The notes under the pieces are model-generated. The model saw only the letters and a program-made list of their open reading frames with translations. It searched no databases and was not told where the DNA came from. The position numbers and the translations under genes were made by a program. Of a stretch of DNA of 64,000 bases, positions 39,148 to 48,861 are shown in pieces. This stretch comes from Acidovorax sp. T1 (GTDB lineage Bacteria > Pseudomonadota > Gammaproteobacteria > Burkholderiales > Burkholderiaceae_C): positions 2,302,001 to 2,366,000 of the forward strand of contig NZ_CP021648.1 in the NCBI RefSeq assembly GCF_002176815.1. The letters are read 5' to 3'. Each line of letters begins with the position of its first letter. Position 1 is the first letter of the stretch.

Positions 39148-40215
39148 AAATGCCGATGCCAGCGGCAGATTGAGCAACAGGTTCTGCGGCTTGATGCGCA
39201 CCACGCCCTCGGCACTGGTCGCCAGCCCCAGATACACCGGTTTGCCCGCCACATCGGCCCGCATTTCGGCCGGGTTGACAAAGGTCAGCGTGAACAAGCT
39301 CACCAGACGCGCCATGCGTTCGGCATCCACCGGCCGGTCCTGGTACAGGTCATTGAGGATGGCGGTGGACTCCACATCCAGCCCCACATGCCAGCGCCAC
39401 GCACTGTCGGTGACCTGGTGCACGGGCTCAATTTGCACTTGCACGCCCAGCAGGTGGGCCACCCAGCGCTCCAATACCCGCGCCAGCGCCTTCAGGCCTG
39501 ATCGGGCGCGGGTCATCTTGAGCGTCAATCCATGGCTCAGGTCTTGCGTCAACTCGTGGGTCAGGTCGAGCAGAAAGTGGTGGCGATCACTCGCCTGCCA
39601 ATACTGGCCAGCGTTGTCGGCGGCCAGCACCTGAACCTGCGCTGTCGGCTGCAGCGCACCGCTTTCCAGCAAAAGGCGCCCCATGTCGCCCAGGCCCGCG
39701 GTTTCGTTGAGCATGTCCAGCGTGGCGCGGTCGCCCGCGAGCATCTGCCCCTCGTGCAAGGTGATGCGCTGAGGCCGAAACAGCATTTCGGCGGCGCGGG
39801 CTTCGAAGGCGTCATTGCAGTTGTCGAGCAGGTTACGCAGCAGCGCCTGCACCACGGCATCGATGAACACGGCCGGCACATTCACCGCCCCGCTGCGCAT
39901 GAGCTGCAGATAGAAAGCCTCCAGCGTGCCCGCGCGCACCAACGCATCGCGAAATCGCAGGAATACGGCGTAGTTCTCGCGTGCGTCGTCATCCGCCAGT
40001 GCCACCAGTTCCTGCGGCGCCACGGGCCGCAATGGCGACTTGGCCAAAGACTGGTGCAGGGCCACCTCTGCAGCGCATGACTCGGGCACCAAGGCAAGTT
40101 CGGGCCTGGCCAATATCCACTGGAAGTACGCGTCCGTCGGCAACAGCCAACCACGCGTGTCTCGCGCAAGCGACTGAAAGCCGCAATAGGGCCAGAAGTC
40201 GGAGGGCGAATTCAT
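39145..40215 (-). CDS. Uncharacterised Burkholderiales protein (DUF6352-like)
   Basis: 356 residues from ATG 40215 with GGAGG ten bases upstream. It begins MNSPSDFWPYCGFQSL and continues RGWLLPTDAYFQWILARPEL, a pattern I associate with an uncharacterised family (probably DUF6352) in betaproteobacteria. It is soluble, without signal peptide or membrane spans. The N-terminal half is helical, and the C-terminal third includes KPVYLGLATSAEGVVRI. No catalytic motif is evident. Function unknown; the family label is from memory. The stop codon lies inside the end of a repeat copy. Confidence 0.7.
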   Translation of the reverse strand: MNSPSDFWPYCGFQSLARDTRGWLLPTDAYFQWILARPELALVPESCAAEVALHQSLAKSPLRPVAPQELVALADDDARENYAVFLRFRDALVRAGTLEAFYLQLMRSGAVNVPAVFIDAVVQALLRNLLDNCNDAFEARAAEMLFRPQRITLHEGQMLAGDRATLDMLNETAGLGDMGRLLLESGALQPTAQVQVLAADNAGQYWQASDRHHFLLDLTHELTQDLSHGLTLKMTRARSGLKALARVLERWVAHLLGVQVQIEPVHQVTDSAWRWHVGLDVESTAILNDLYQDRPVDAERMARLVSLFTLTFVNPAEMRADVAGKPVYLGLATSAEGVVRIKPQNLLLNLPLASAF

Positions 40216-40550
40216 GTTGCAGCGCCTCCAGCTGGCACCGCTGCGCAGGGAAGAAAAGTATTCATCGGGTATAGCGCGACCCCAGGGAACGCCCTCGCGG
40301 GTCAGGTCATGGAGCGCAAAAAAAGAAACAAGCCAAGCATTGTGCCGACGCACGAGCACGAGAGCCGCAAAGGGCTCTTAGCCATATCCTCATATGACAT
40401 CGCCCTGCCCTCACTTGCTCTGGCTTCGACAGAAACACAGTGTTGAGAATCTACCTCTGGCTGCTTCGGCGACGCTGCGCTCTACGAGGAGGCCGGGCAC
40501 CAGAACATGAACTTTCCCGGTGCCCAGCTCAGGGCATGGCTGACCGCTTC
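40216..40550. other. Intergenic region left of the degraded island
   Basis: 335 bp without a credible gene. It contains a 7 bp inverted repeat (GGGCACC near 40495, GGTGCCC near 40520) and a short AT-rich stretch near 40385. It probably includes the promoter of the leftward uncharacterised gene. Confidence 0.35.
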
Positions 40551-42178
<1,628 letters not shown>

Positions 42179-42202
42179 GTCAAATTTTAGAACGCTATCG
42201 GC

Positions 42203-42547
42203 CAGCAGGCCTTGCTGGCACAGGGGGAGCGGTGGGAGATCGAGGGGGTGTTCAACGAGTTCAAGACGCACCTGCGCGCCAACAGCACGGTGCTGCGCAG
42301 CAAAACGCCGGAGTTGGTCCAGCAGGAGTTGTAGGGGCTGCTAGCGCACTTCGCAATCCGTCAACTCATGGCGCGAGCGGCCTGGCGCGATGCGATGCCC
42401 AAGAAAATCTCCGCAGGCCGCTGCGTGAGCAGTCGCGGGCGCTCCAACCCGCGCGGCGTCAAGCGCAAGATGAGCCACTTCAACATTCGCCATCGCGGTT
42501 CTGTCCCACATCAGCAGCATCAGTCCGTGTCGGCACTTCGTATCTGA
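42203..42547 (+). mobile_element. IS4-family transposase C-terminal remnant
   Basis: Frame from 42203: QQALLAQGERWEIEGVFNEF, then KTHLRANSTVLRSKTPELVQ, a TAG stop at 42332-42334, and onwards in the same frame LLAHFAIRQLMARAAWRD and RGVKRKMSHFNIRHRG to TGA 42547. This is the C-terminal third of an IS4-group DDE transposase, including the YREK-type region with the last catalytic Glu (WEIEGVF). It is broken by truncation and a nonsense codon. No terminal inverted repeat was found. Confidence 0.75.
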
Positions 42548-42699
42548 ACACCATGGCACTACCTTAAGCACGTTCAGCCCTGGCCTGTTCACGCGCAACC
42601 GAACGCGGCACAGTCAGTAGTGGCAATGGCTTTGGCCTGCGCTCCCTGGCCCGTGGTCCAATGCGGCCGGTGGTCTTGGCAATACGCAACGGGAAATGT

Positions 42700-42870
42700 A
42701 AGGGGGCAGGACGACCCCGTCGTGCGGGCAGACGCGCTCAAACTCGGGCAGTTCGTGACGCACCACCTCGCGCGGCAAGGCTGCGGGTGTCGCTGTGTGA
42801 CCGACAAGTCAATGCCATCGAGCAGCCAGTGCAGTCACTCGACCGTCAGTGTGGGCAGGCGTGCGCCCAT
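42700..42870 (-). mobile_element. IS66-family remnant (tnpB end and tnpC segment)
   Basis: On the minus strand GARLPTLTVE, a TGA stop (42837-42835), then LHWLLDGIDLS matches the C-terminal end of IS66 TnpB. Directly after, in another frame, LPREVVRHELPEFERVCPHD matches an N-terminal segment of the IS66 transposase TnpC. The material normally between them is deleted. Short and decayed. Confidence 0.65.
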
Positions 42871-42885
42871 ACTGAGCGCACCAAC

Positions 42886-42921
42886 AAAAAAAGGACTTGC
42901 AGCATATGCTGCAAGTCCTTT
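42886..42921 (-). terminator. Terminator of tRNA-Pro
   Basis: A 16 bp perfect palindrome (AAAGGACTTGCAGCAT and complement) followed on the minus strand by a T run. It begins seven bases after the tRNA 3' end. Confidence 0.9.
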
Positions 42922-42927
42922 GAACAA

Positions 42928-43004
42928 TGGTCGGAGCGGCGGGATTCGAACTCGCGACCCTCTGCTCCCAAAGCAGATGCGCTACCAGGCTGCGCTACGC
43001 TCCG
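42928..43004 (-). tRNA. tRNA-Pro (anticodon TGG)
   Basis: 77 bases with encoded CCA. Acceptor CGGAGCG pairs with CGCTCCG, D arm GCGC...GCGC, anticodon loop TTTGGGA with TGG, T loop TTCGAAT. It folds completely and has its own terminator, so it is functional in spite of the surrounding gene debris. Confidence 0.97.
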
Positions 43005-43099
43005 ACAGCTCTTATTCTATCCCGTAAATCGAACGGGTTTGATATCTGTCACATTTCTTTTTTATGTCTTTCCTGCGATAGAACCCACTTTTTGATGCA

Positions 43100-43348
43100 T
43101 CAGCGACTGGAGGGCCCCGGGCCACGACCAGCCAGATGGCGGAACGTAATGCGGCCCTTGGTGAGGTCGTAGGGCGACAGCTCCAGCGACACTTTGTCGC
43201 CCGCCAGGATGCGGATGTGGTGCTTACGCATTTTTCCCCCGGTATAGGCAATCAATTGGTGGCCGTTTTCCAGGGTGACGCGAAAACGCGAGTCCGGCAA
43301 AACTTCCGTCACGGAGCCTTGCATTTCAATCAGTTCTTCTTTGGCCAT
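43100..43348 (-). CDS. infA: Translation initiation factor IF-1
   Basis: 82 residues, S1/OB fold. The start [18 protein letters not shown] and the core [20 protein letters not shown] are canonical. The last ten or so residues ([11 protein letters not shown]) extend beyond the usual 72-residue IF-1, as in the second infA copy often carried by betaproteobacteria outside the ribosomal-protein operon. It binds the 30S A site during initiation. It stands alone, flanked by tRNA-Pro and transposon fragments. Confidence 0.94.
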   Translation of the reverse strand: MAKEELIEMQGSVTEVLPDSRFRVTLENGHQLIAYTGGKMRKHHIRILAGDKVSLELSPYDLTKGRITFRHLAGRGPGPSSR

Positions 43349-43569
43349 GGTTATCTCTTAAAAACAATATTCTGTGGTTGGTGCGCCAGCACATCGTGCA
43401 TCCACAACCGCCGCCGTGCCTTCTGAGGCTCGGAGCACGGTGCTTTGCGGGCGGGAGAGTCGCTGCACACGGGGCGCAGATCAGAAAAGAGGCCGGGGAG
43501 ACGGCTTCAATGGACAGGCGAGGCGCTGTGCATGAGCTTGTCGATTGTAGCGTGATGTCCCCATCCTGC

Positions 43570-43685
43570 CTATGCTGCTGCACCAAACGGTGCGACAGGG
43601 ACCACAGCTCCTTCTTTCAGAATGTGCATGGTGCCGACCAGTGCGCGCACCAGCTCCGCCTGGGTAACGATGCCCACGAGCTGTT
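43570..43685 (-). pseudogene. CBS-domain protein tail fragment
   Basis: Leftward frame ending TAG 43572-43570 reads QLVGIVTQAELVRALVG, then TMHILKEGAVVPVAPFGAAA. VGIVTQxxLVxAL is the conserved end of a CBS domain. The rest of the gene is absent, the homology starting abruptly near 43682. The remainder of the 43349-43748 gap shows no gene; it should contain the infA promoter. Confidence 0.6.
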
Positions 43686-43748
43686 AGCCGCACCCCTTTC
43701 AAGGTGTTGCCCGTCCAATCGCCCGCAGCCAAACAGACGCCAGCCAGC

Positions 43749-44051
43749 GAGCGAGCGGCCCAGCCATCAGACCCGTACCAGTGGATGTTGCTGCAGCGCC
43801 AGCAGGTGGCGGGCAACTCGGCCAAGGCGCTGGACCACAGCCTCAAACGATGGATAGCGCTAACGCGCTTTGTCTATGACCCGCAATTACCGGCGGACAA
43901 TAACTGGATCGAGAACCAGATCCGACCCATTGCCCTCGGGCGCTCGCATTGGTTATTCGCAGAAAGCCTGCGCGCGGGCCAGCGGGCCGCCGCCGTGATG
44001 AGCCTGATCCAGTCAGCGCGCATGAACGGGCACGACCCGTACGCCTATCTC
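43749..44051 (+). mobile_element. IS66-family transposase C-terminal remnant
   Basis: In frame from 43749: SDPYQWMLLQRQQVAGNSAK, ALDHSLKRWIALTRF, ADNNWIENQIRPIALGRSHW, LFAESLRAGQRAAAVMSL, ending HDPYAYL. This is the C-terminal DDE region of the IS66 TnpC transposase, with the final catalytic Glu in NNWIENQIRP. The upstream two-thirds and the downstream end are missing. It is opposite in orientation to the other IS66 remnant 0.9 kb away. Confidence 0.82.
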
Positions 44052-44277
44052 GGCTGCCCACGTACAAGGCCACCCCACGGGCCATGGCCACATCCAGAGC
44101 CCAGGACGAGATCGTGACCGAACGATTCAGCGCCGTGCCGTCGAACCCCAGCTCCAGCAGAATACCGTCCTTGACCCCAGCGAGCGTCGCAGTGCTAGAC
44201 GTGTAGATCAGTCGAATGCCTGCACTGCGCATCTTGTCGTCGTCGAACTGCGCGTCGCGCTCCGCGCTTTCGATACC
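44050..44277 (-). pseudogene. AbiEii-like nucleotidyltransferase toxin fragment
   Basis: Leftward frame GIESAERDAQFDDDKMRSAG, IRLIYTSSTATLAG, VKDGILLELGFDGTALNRSV, TISSWALDVAMARGVAL. The stretch VKxGILLEvGFD..xPN..v.ISSWA matches my memory of AbiEii/AbiGii-family nucleotidyltransferases, the toxin half of type IV toxin-antitoxin phage-defence pairs. Neither the catalytic N-terminus nor an antitoxin is present, so it is a remnant. The IS66 fragment abuts one end and the tRNA-His terminator the other. Confidence 0.5.
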
Positions 44278-44287
44278 CCTGAAACGA

Positions 44288-44311
44288 AACAAGGACCCGA
44301 AGGTCCTTGTT
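44288..44311 (-). terminator. Terminator of tRNA-His
   Basis: Minus strand: AACAAGGACC TTCG GGTCCTTGTT, a 10 bp stem with an ultra-stable TTCG loop, then TCGTTTC. It stands 16 bases after the tRNA. Confidence 0.75.
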
Positions 44312-44326
44312 TTTACTAGCGTTTCT

Positions 44327-44403
44327 TGGGGTGGCTGATGGGGCTCGAACCCACGACAACAGGAATCACAATCCTGGACTCTACCAACTGAGCTACAGCC
44401 ACC
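44327..44403 (-). tRNA. tRNA-His (anticodon GTG)
   Basis: 77 bases including the extra 5' G opposite C73 that marks tRNA-His, and encoded CCA. Acceptor GTGGCTG pairs with CAGCCAC; anticodon loop TTGTGAT; T loop TTCGAGC. It lies 61 bp downstream of ppiD on the same strand. Confidence 0.97.
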
Positions 44404-44464
44404 GTAGCTTTGAATTATAGCCCGAAAATACCGGGATTCACGCAAATATTTGTCAAATTTCCGA

Positions 44465-46378
44465 TCAGCCCGGTGTGGACTGGGGGCGCGAAGCCTTGAT
44501 CTGCACCTTGAAACGATCTTTCAGCAGTTCATAATAGGCCAACCCCTCGGCATTGCTCAACCACTGAAGGTATTGCTGACGTTCTTGGCGGGCGGTTTGT
44601 TCGTTGGGTGCCTCGCGTGGAACCAGTCGATTGATCTTGGCTACCGAATATCCCTGCGCTCCCAGGTCCACACCAACCCAGGCTGGCAAGGTGGCCGCAC
44701 TGGCGCCCAACACAGCGTCCACCACAGGCCGCGGCTGATTCTGGGGTTGGTCACGCGAGATAACCATGGCCGGCTGGAGGTCAGCAACATTGTTCGGCGC
44801 AGCTTTCCATGCCGCCAGCTTGGTCTCGCCCTCCTTGCGCGCCAGTTCGGCCGATTTCTCGGCGACGTAAAGACTACGTACACGTGGTCGCACCTCATCC
44901 AGCGGCAGGGTGCGTGCAGCGGTGTAGGTGCTTATGCGGGCGGCTGCCATCTGGCTGGGTCCGATCTCTACTGCTTCGGTATTGCGCTTGTTCGCGATGG
45001 AGTCCGACGAAAACAGCGCTTCCAGCAGCTTGCCATTGGCCAAGGGGCCCGTCGCTCCAGGCGCCGACGTGCGGGTGACACCCGATGCGGTCAGCACCTT
45101 GAGCTTGAGTTTCTCAGCCACGGGCTTGAGGCTGTCGGATTGCTCGTAAACGCCATTGGCAAACGATTCGGCCACCTCGGCAAACTTGCGCTGCGCTTGC
45201 TGTTGCTTGAGTTCGGCTTCCATGGACGGGCGCAGTTCTTCAAAGCTCGGCTGAGGCGGTGTCTTGATATCCGTCAGCAAGATGATGTGGTAGCCGAAAT
45301 CGGTTTCCACCACATCGCTGATATCCCCTTTTTTCATCGCAAAAGCCGCTTCCTCGAACGGCTTGACCATGGCACCCAGTCCAAAGAAATTCAGATCGCC
45401 ACCGGCGCCGGCAGACCCTGAATCCTCGGACGACTTCTTGGCAACCTCCGCAAAAGTGGCGGGGGCCTTGCGCACCTGCTCCAGCAATTGCGTTGCACGG
45501 GCCTTGGCTTTCTCGCGGTCGGCGGCCGGCGCATCCTTGGGCGCATTGATCAGGATATGACTGGCGCGGCGTTCTTCCTTGCCGGCAAGGCGGGCCACGT
45601 TTTCCTTGTAATAGGTACGCAGGTCGTCTTCGTTCAAGGTAATGCCAGCACGCACGCTGTCAAGATCCAGCACCACATATTCCACGGCAGCCTGTTCGGC
45701 CTGCTGGAAATCGGACGTATGGGAATTGTAATAGCCCTCCAGATCTGCATCCGTTGGCGTTACCTTGTTTGAAAAATCGGCAGGATTGAAGCGTGCAATC
45801 TGCACCTCCCGGCGTTGGTACAAGGCATCCAGCGACAGCTTGACCTGCGCATCGGTGCTGAAGGCGGAGCCCATGACCCCGCCGACGACCTGGTTCACTG
45901 AAATTTCCCGGCGCACGTTGGCTTCGAAGCCTTCCGGCGTCAGTCCTTGGGCGCCAACCAGGGCGCGGTAGGCCTCGGCATCGAGCGATCCATCGGGGCG
46001 CTTGAGGGCGGCAATGGCCGGTATTTCCTGCAGACTGCGGGCCAGGCGACTGTCACTGGTGACGAGGTGCATTTTCTGTGCTGCTGCCAGAAATACCCGG
46101 TCTCGCACCATACGCTCCAAGGTTGCATAACGTGCCTCGGGAGAGTCGAGCAGTTTGGCATCCAGCGTGGGTGACTGGGCACGGATTCTGTCTGTCTCCA
46201 TCCTGTGTGCGTTATCCCAGTCGGTCTGCTTGATGTCGTGACCATCAACGCGTGCAACGACAGCACTCTTTTCGGAGAAGTAGTTGCTGTCAATGCCCAC
46301 CAGCACAAACGATGGAATGATCAGCAAGAACAACAAGAGCATCACGATCTTAGAGTGCTTGCGGATGGATTCAAACAT
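44465..46378 (-). CDS. ppiD: Membrane-anchored peptidylprolyl isomerase PpiD
   Basis: 637 residues, SurA-N-like chaperone with one N-terminal membrane anchor (KIVMLLLFLLIIPSFVLVGI, about 10-30). A parvulin domain sits near 265-365 (ERRASHILINAP, GGDLNFFGLGAMVKPFE, ETDFGYHIILLTD). A long C-terminal helical and second degenerate isomerase region follows. PpiD sits at the inner membrane near the Sec translocon and helps early folding of exported proteins. The gene follows hupB and a tRNA-Val, like the lon-hupB-ppiD order in E. coli. Confidence 0.94.
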   Translation of the reverse strand: MFESIRKHSKIVMLLLFLLIIPSFVLVGIDSNYFSEKSAVVARVDGHDIKQTDWDNAHRMETDRIRAQSPTLDAKLLDSPEARYATLERMVRDRVFLAAAQKMHLVTSDSRLARSLQEIPAIAALKRPDGSLDAEAYRALVGAQGLTPEGFEANVRREISVNQVVGGVMGSAFSTDAQVKLSLDALYQRREVQIARFNPADFSNKVTPTDADLEGYYNSHTSDFQQAEQAAVEYVVLDLDSVRAGITLNEDDLRTYYKENVARLAGKEERRASHILINAPKDAPAADREKAKARATQLLEQVRKAPATFAEVAKKSSEDSGSAGAGGDLNFFGLGAMVKPFEEAAFAMKKGDISDVVETDFGYHIILLTDIKTPPQPSFEELRPSMEAELKQQQAQRKFAEVAESFANGVYEQSDSLKPVAEKLKLKVLTASGVTRTSAPGATGPLANGKLLEALFSSDSIANKRNTEAVEIGPSQMAAARISTYTAARTLPLDEVRPRVRSLYVAEKSAELARKEGETKLAAWKAAPNNVADLQPAMVISRDQPQNQPRPVVDAVLGASAATLPAWVGVDLGAQGYSVAKINRLVPREAPNEQTARQERQQYLQWLSNAEGLAYYELLKDRFKVQIKASRPQSTPG

Positions 46379-46396
46379 GGTCGATCTTTCAGTGAC

Positions 46397-46429
46397 AAAA
46401 AAACAAAAGGCGAACTTTCGTTCGCCTTT
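46397..46429 (-). terminator. Terminator between tRNA-Val and ppiD
   Basis: Minus strand: AAAGGCGAAC GAAA GTTCGCCTTT, a 10 bp stem with GAAA loop, then TGTTTTTTT. It should end the hupB-tRNA-Val transcript before ppiD. Confidence 0.88.
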
Positions 46430-46438
46430 GTTCGGTGG

Positions 46439-46514
46439 TGGTGGGTCCTGACGGTCTCGAACCGCCGACCTACTCCGTGTAAAGGAGCCGCTCTACCAAC
46501 TGAGCTAAGGACCC
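46439..46514 (-). tRNA. tRNA-Val (anticodon TAC)
   Basis: 76 bases with encoded CCA. Acceptor GGGTCCT pairs with AGGACCC; anticodon loop TTTACAC, stem GCTCC/GGAGT; T loop TTCGAGA. It begins 15 bases after the hupB stop, so it is probably processed from the hupB message. Confidence 0.97.
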
Positions 46515-46529
46515 CAACCTAACTGGCCA

Positions 46530-46802
46530 TCAATTCAAGGCGTCTTTCAAAGCCTTGCCTGGACGAAACTTCGGAACTTTAGCAGCTTTGATTTTAATCG
46601 CAGCGCCGGTACGGGGATTGCGGCCCGTGCGAGCAGCCCGCTTGCCAACTGCGAATGTGCCGAAACCGACGAGCGAAACAGTGCCGCCCTTCTTCAGGGT
46701 CTTCTTGACGGCCTCAATCGTGGATTCCAGGGCGCGCGCTGCAGCGGCCTTGGAGATATCGGCGTTGGTAGCGATGTGCTCGATCAGTTCGGTTTTGTTC
46801 AC
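46530..46802 (-). CDS. hupB: HU-family DNA-binding protein
   Basis: 90 residues, canonical [22 protein letters not shown] at the N-terminus, [20 protein letters not shown] leading into the DNA-binding arm, [12 protein letters not shown] with the conserved intercalating Pro, and [13 protein letters not shown] at the end. It is an abundant nucleoid protein that bends DNA. The next genes downstream are tRNA-Val and ppiD. Confidence 0.96.
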   Translation of the reverse strand: MNKTELIEHIATNADISKAAAARALESTIEAVKKTLKKGGTVSLVGFGTFAVGKRAARTGRNPRTGAAIKIKAAKVPKFRPGKALKDALN

Positions 46803-46915
46803 AAGAAGCCTCTCGGAAAAGAGTTGATGGAATGTCTCGCGGATATCTGGTCCTCACACGTCCAAAAGCACAACCCTTCGGGCTGGTGGGCATCAGACGG
46901 GGGAATGACTGGCGT

Positions 46916-46936
46916 ATGCAGCAGGCGCTGCTGCAT
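46916..46936. other. 21 bp palindrome upstream of hupB
   Basis: ATGCAGCAG GCG CTGCTGCAT: perfect 9-base arms around a 3-base centre, about 115 bases upstream of the hupB start in the 303 bp gap between dehydrogenase and hupB. It could be a dimeric regulator's operator. The rest of the gap (46803-47105) shows no gene. Confidence 0.5.
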
Positions 46937-47105
46937 CAGATTAAAGCCATCGAGTTTCCGGGTGTCAATACAACACGCTGGTTTGACGCAGCGTTGATTG
47001 GAATTCTAGTCGCATTTCACGGTACGACGGGGCTTGCAAGGCGCTTTTGTCTCAAAGCCGCAGCATGGGCAACATTCCCGATTGACACCGCACGGGTGTT
47101 GCTGG

Positions 47106-48191
47106 CTACAGCGCCGCGGCGATGGCGCGCCCTACGTCCTGTGTGCGGGCTTTTCCACCCAGATCAGGCGTGCGCGGGCCGCCGCCTTGCGGATCGAGCA
47201 CGGCCTCGATGGCAGCCAGCACGGCATCGTGCGCAGCGCGGTAGCCGAGAAAGTCGAGCATCATCGCGCCGCACCAGATCTGGCCGATGGGGTTGGCAAT
47301 GCCCTGCCCTGCAATGTCGGGCGCCGAGCCATGCACGGGCTCGAACAGCGAAGGCATGGTGCGCGTGGGGTTGAGGTTGGCGCTGGGCGCGATGCCGATG
47401 GTGCCGGTGCAGGCCGGGCCCAGGTCCGAGAGGATGTCGCCAAACAGGTTGCTGGCCACCACCACATCAAAAAAATCTGGGCGCTGCACAAAGTGCGCGG
47501 TAAGGATGTCGATGTGGAACTTGTCCACCTTCACATCGGGGTAGGACTTGGCCATCTCGGCCACGCGCTCGTCCCAATAGGGCATGGTGATGGCGATGCC
47601 GTTGGACTTGGTGGCGCTGGTCAGGTGCTTTTTAGGGCGCGACTGGGCCAGCTCGAACGCGAATTTCAGCACGCGGTCCACGCCGTGGCGGGACATCACC
47701 GTCTCCTGCATCACGATCTCGCGCGGCGTGCCTTCGTACATGCGACCGCCGATGCTGGAGTATTCACCCTCGGTGTTCTCGCGCACGATGAGCATGTCGA
47801 TCTCACCGGGCAGGCGGGGTGAGCCATCGCGCCGCACCACGGGGGCGATCACGCCGGGCATGAGGCGTGCGGGCCGCAGGTTGATGTACTGGTCGAACTC
47901 GCGACGGAACAGCAGCAGCGAGCCCCACAGCGACACATGGTCGGCAATTTTCTCGGGCCAGCCCACGGCGCCAAAATAGATGGCTTCGTGGCCGCCGATC
48001 TGGTCCTTCCAGTTGTCGGGCAGCATCTTGCCGTGCTTCTCGTAGTAGTCCCAGCTCGAAAAGTCGAAATGGTCGAATTGCAGGTCGATGCCGAATTGGC
48101 GGGCCGCCGCGTCCATCACGCGCAGGCCTTCGGGCATGACCTCTTTGCCAATGCCGTCACCGGCCACCACTGCGATGCGATGCTTCGCCAT
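47106..48191 (-). CDS. Tartrate / D-malate dehydrogenase family enzyme
   Basis: 361 residues, beta-decarboxylating dehydrogenase family (with LeuB and isocitrate dehydrogenase). It begins HRIAVVAGDGIGKEVMPEGL. Substrate-contact arginines are in LLLFRREFDQYINLRPARL; the RENTEGEYSSIGG and TSATKSNGI (catalytic Lys) segments are present, and metal-binding aspartates lie in SNLFGDILSDLG. An NAD-binding HGSAPDIAGQ with no NADP-specific residues follows. The RRExDQYxNLRP pattern and length match TtuC/DmlA rather than LeuB. It would oxidise D-malate or tartrate to pyruvate or a keto acid and CO2. Confidence 0.85.
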   Translation of the reverse strand: MAKHRIAVVAGDGIGKEVMPEGLRVMDAAARQFGIDLQFDHFDFSSWDYYEKHGKMLPDNWKDQIGGHEAIYFGAVGWPEKIADHVSLWGSLLLFRREFDQYINLRPARLMPGVIAPVVRRDGSPRLPGEIDMLIVRENTEGEYSSIGGRMYEGTPREIVMQETVMSRHGVDRVLKFAFELAQSRPKKHLTSATKSNGIAITMPYWDERVAEMAKSYPDVKVDKFHIDILTAHFVQRPDFFDVVVASNLFGDILSDLGPACTGTIGIAPSANLNPTRTMPSLFEPVHGSAPDIAGQGIANPIGQIWCGAMMLDFLGYRAAHDAVLAAIEAVLDPQGGGPRTPDLGGKARTQDVGRAIAAAL

Positions 48192-48204
48192 TCACTCGCT
48201 CCTG

Positions 48205-48261
48205 AAAATATAGCTATCAGCGCTTACCCATCAAGCGCTAGCGGCCAAAAATACTTAAAAA
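48205..48261 (+). repeat. Dispersed palindromic repeat, copy K
   Basis: AAAATATAGCTATCAGCGCTT, ACCCATC, AAGCGCTAGCGGCCAAAAAT. Forward and close to consensus, with an 8 bp hairpin TAGCGCTT/AAGCGCTA nearly complete. It ends at the pgsA stop codon. Confidence 0.88.
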
Positions 48262-48828
48262 CTACTTCACTCGGGCCCGAATCTCAGGCAGTGCCTTTTG
48301 CAGGTAATACACCATGGACCACACCGTGAGCACGGCCGATACCCAGATGAGCCAGGTGCCCCACACCCCGGTATCGATCACGCCAAACAGGTGCCCGTCG
48401 TACAGCAGGAACGGGATAGCCGTCATCTGCACCGCGGTCTTGACCTTGCCGATCATGTGCACGGCCACGCTCTTGCTGGCACCGATCTGCGCCATCCATT
48501 CGCGCAGGGCCGAGATCGCGATCTCGCGGCCAATGATGATGAGCGCCACAAACACATCGGCGCGCTGCAGATACACCAGCACCAGGAGCGATGCGCAGAC
48601 CAAAAACTTGTCGGCCACCGGGTCGAGAAAAGCGCCGAACGAAGACGTCTGGTTGAGCTTGCGCGCCAGAAAGCCATCGAGCCAGTCGGTGGCGGCAAAC
48701 ACCACGAACATCACGGTGGCGATGAGATTGCGCGTGGCCGGGTCGAGCGGCGCGTAGAACACCCCCACGATCAAAGGTATCGCGACGATGCGCGTCCAGG
48801 TCATGATGGTGGGAATGGTGAAAAACAT
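48262..48828 (-). CDS. pgsA: CDP-diacylglycerol-glycerol-3-phosphate phosphatidyltransferase
   Basis: 188 residues, four to five membrane spans. The CDP-alcohol phosphotransferase motif is complete: DWLDGFLARKLNQTSSFGAF then LDPVADK, with all catalytic aspartates. It makes phosphatidylglycerol phosphate in the inner membrane. It lies 33 bp downstream of uvrC, the usual pair in betaproteobacteria. Confidence 0.95.
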   Translation of the reverse strand: MFFTIPTIMTWTRIVAIPLIVGVFYAPLDPATRNLIATVMFVVFAATDWLDGFLARKLNQTSSFGAFLDPVADKFLVCASLLVLVYLQRADVFVALIIIGREIAISALREWMAQIGASKSVAVHMIGKVKTAVQMTAIPFLLYDGHLFGVIDTGVWGTWLIWVSAVLTVWSMVYYLQKALPEIRARVK

Positions 48829-48861
48829 GGGCGTGATTGTGTCACGCTGGCCCGGCCGATT

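Noticed and set aside
40495..40525. Inverted repeat GGGCACC/GGTGCCC as an insertion-sequence end
   Set aside because: Short arms, no transposase joined to it and no target duplication found.
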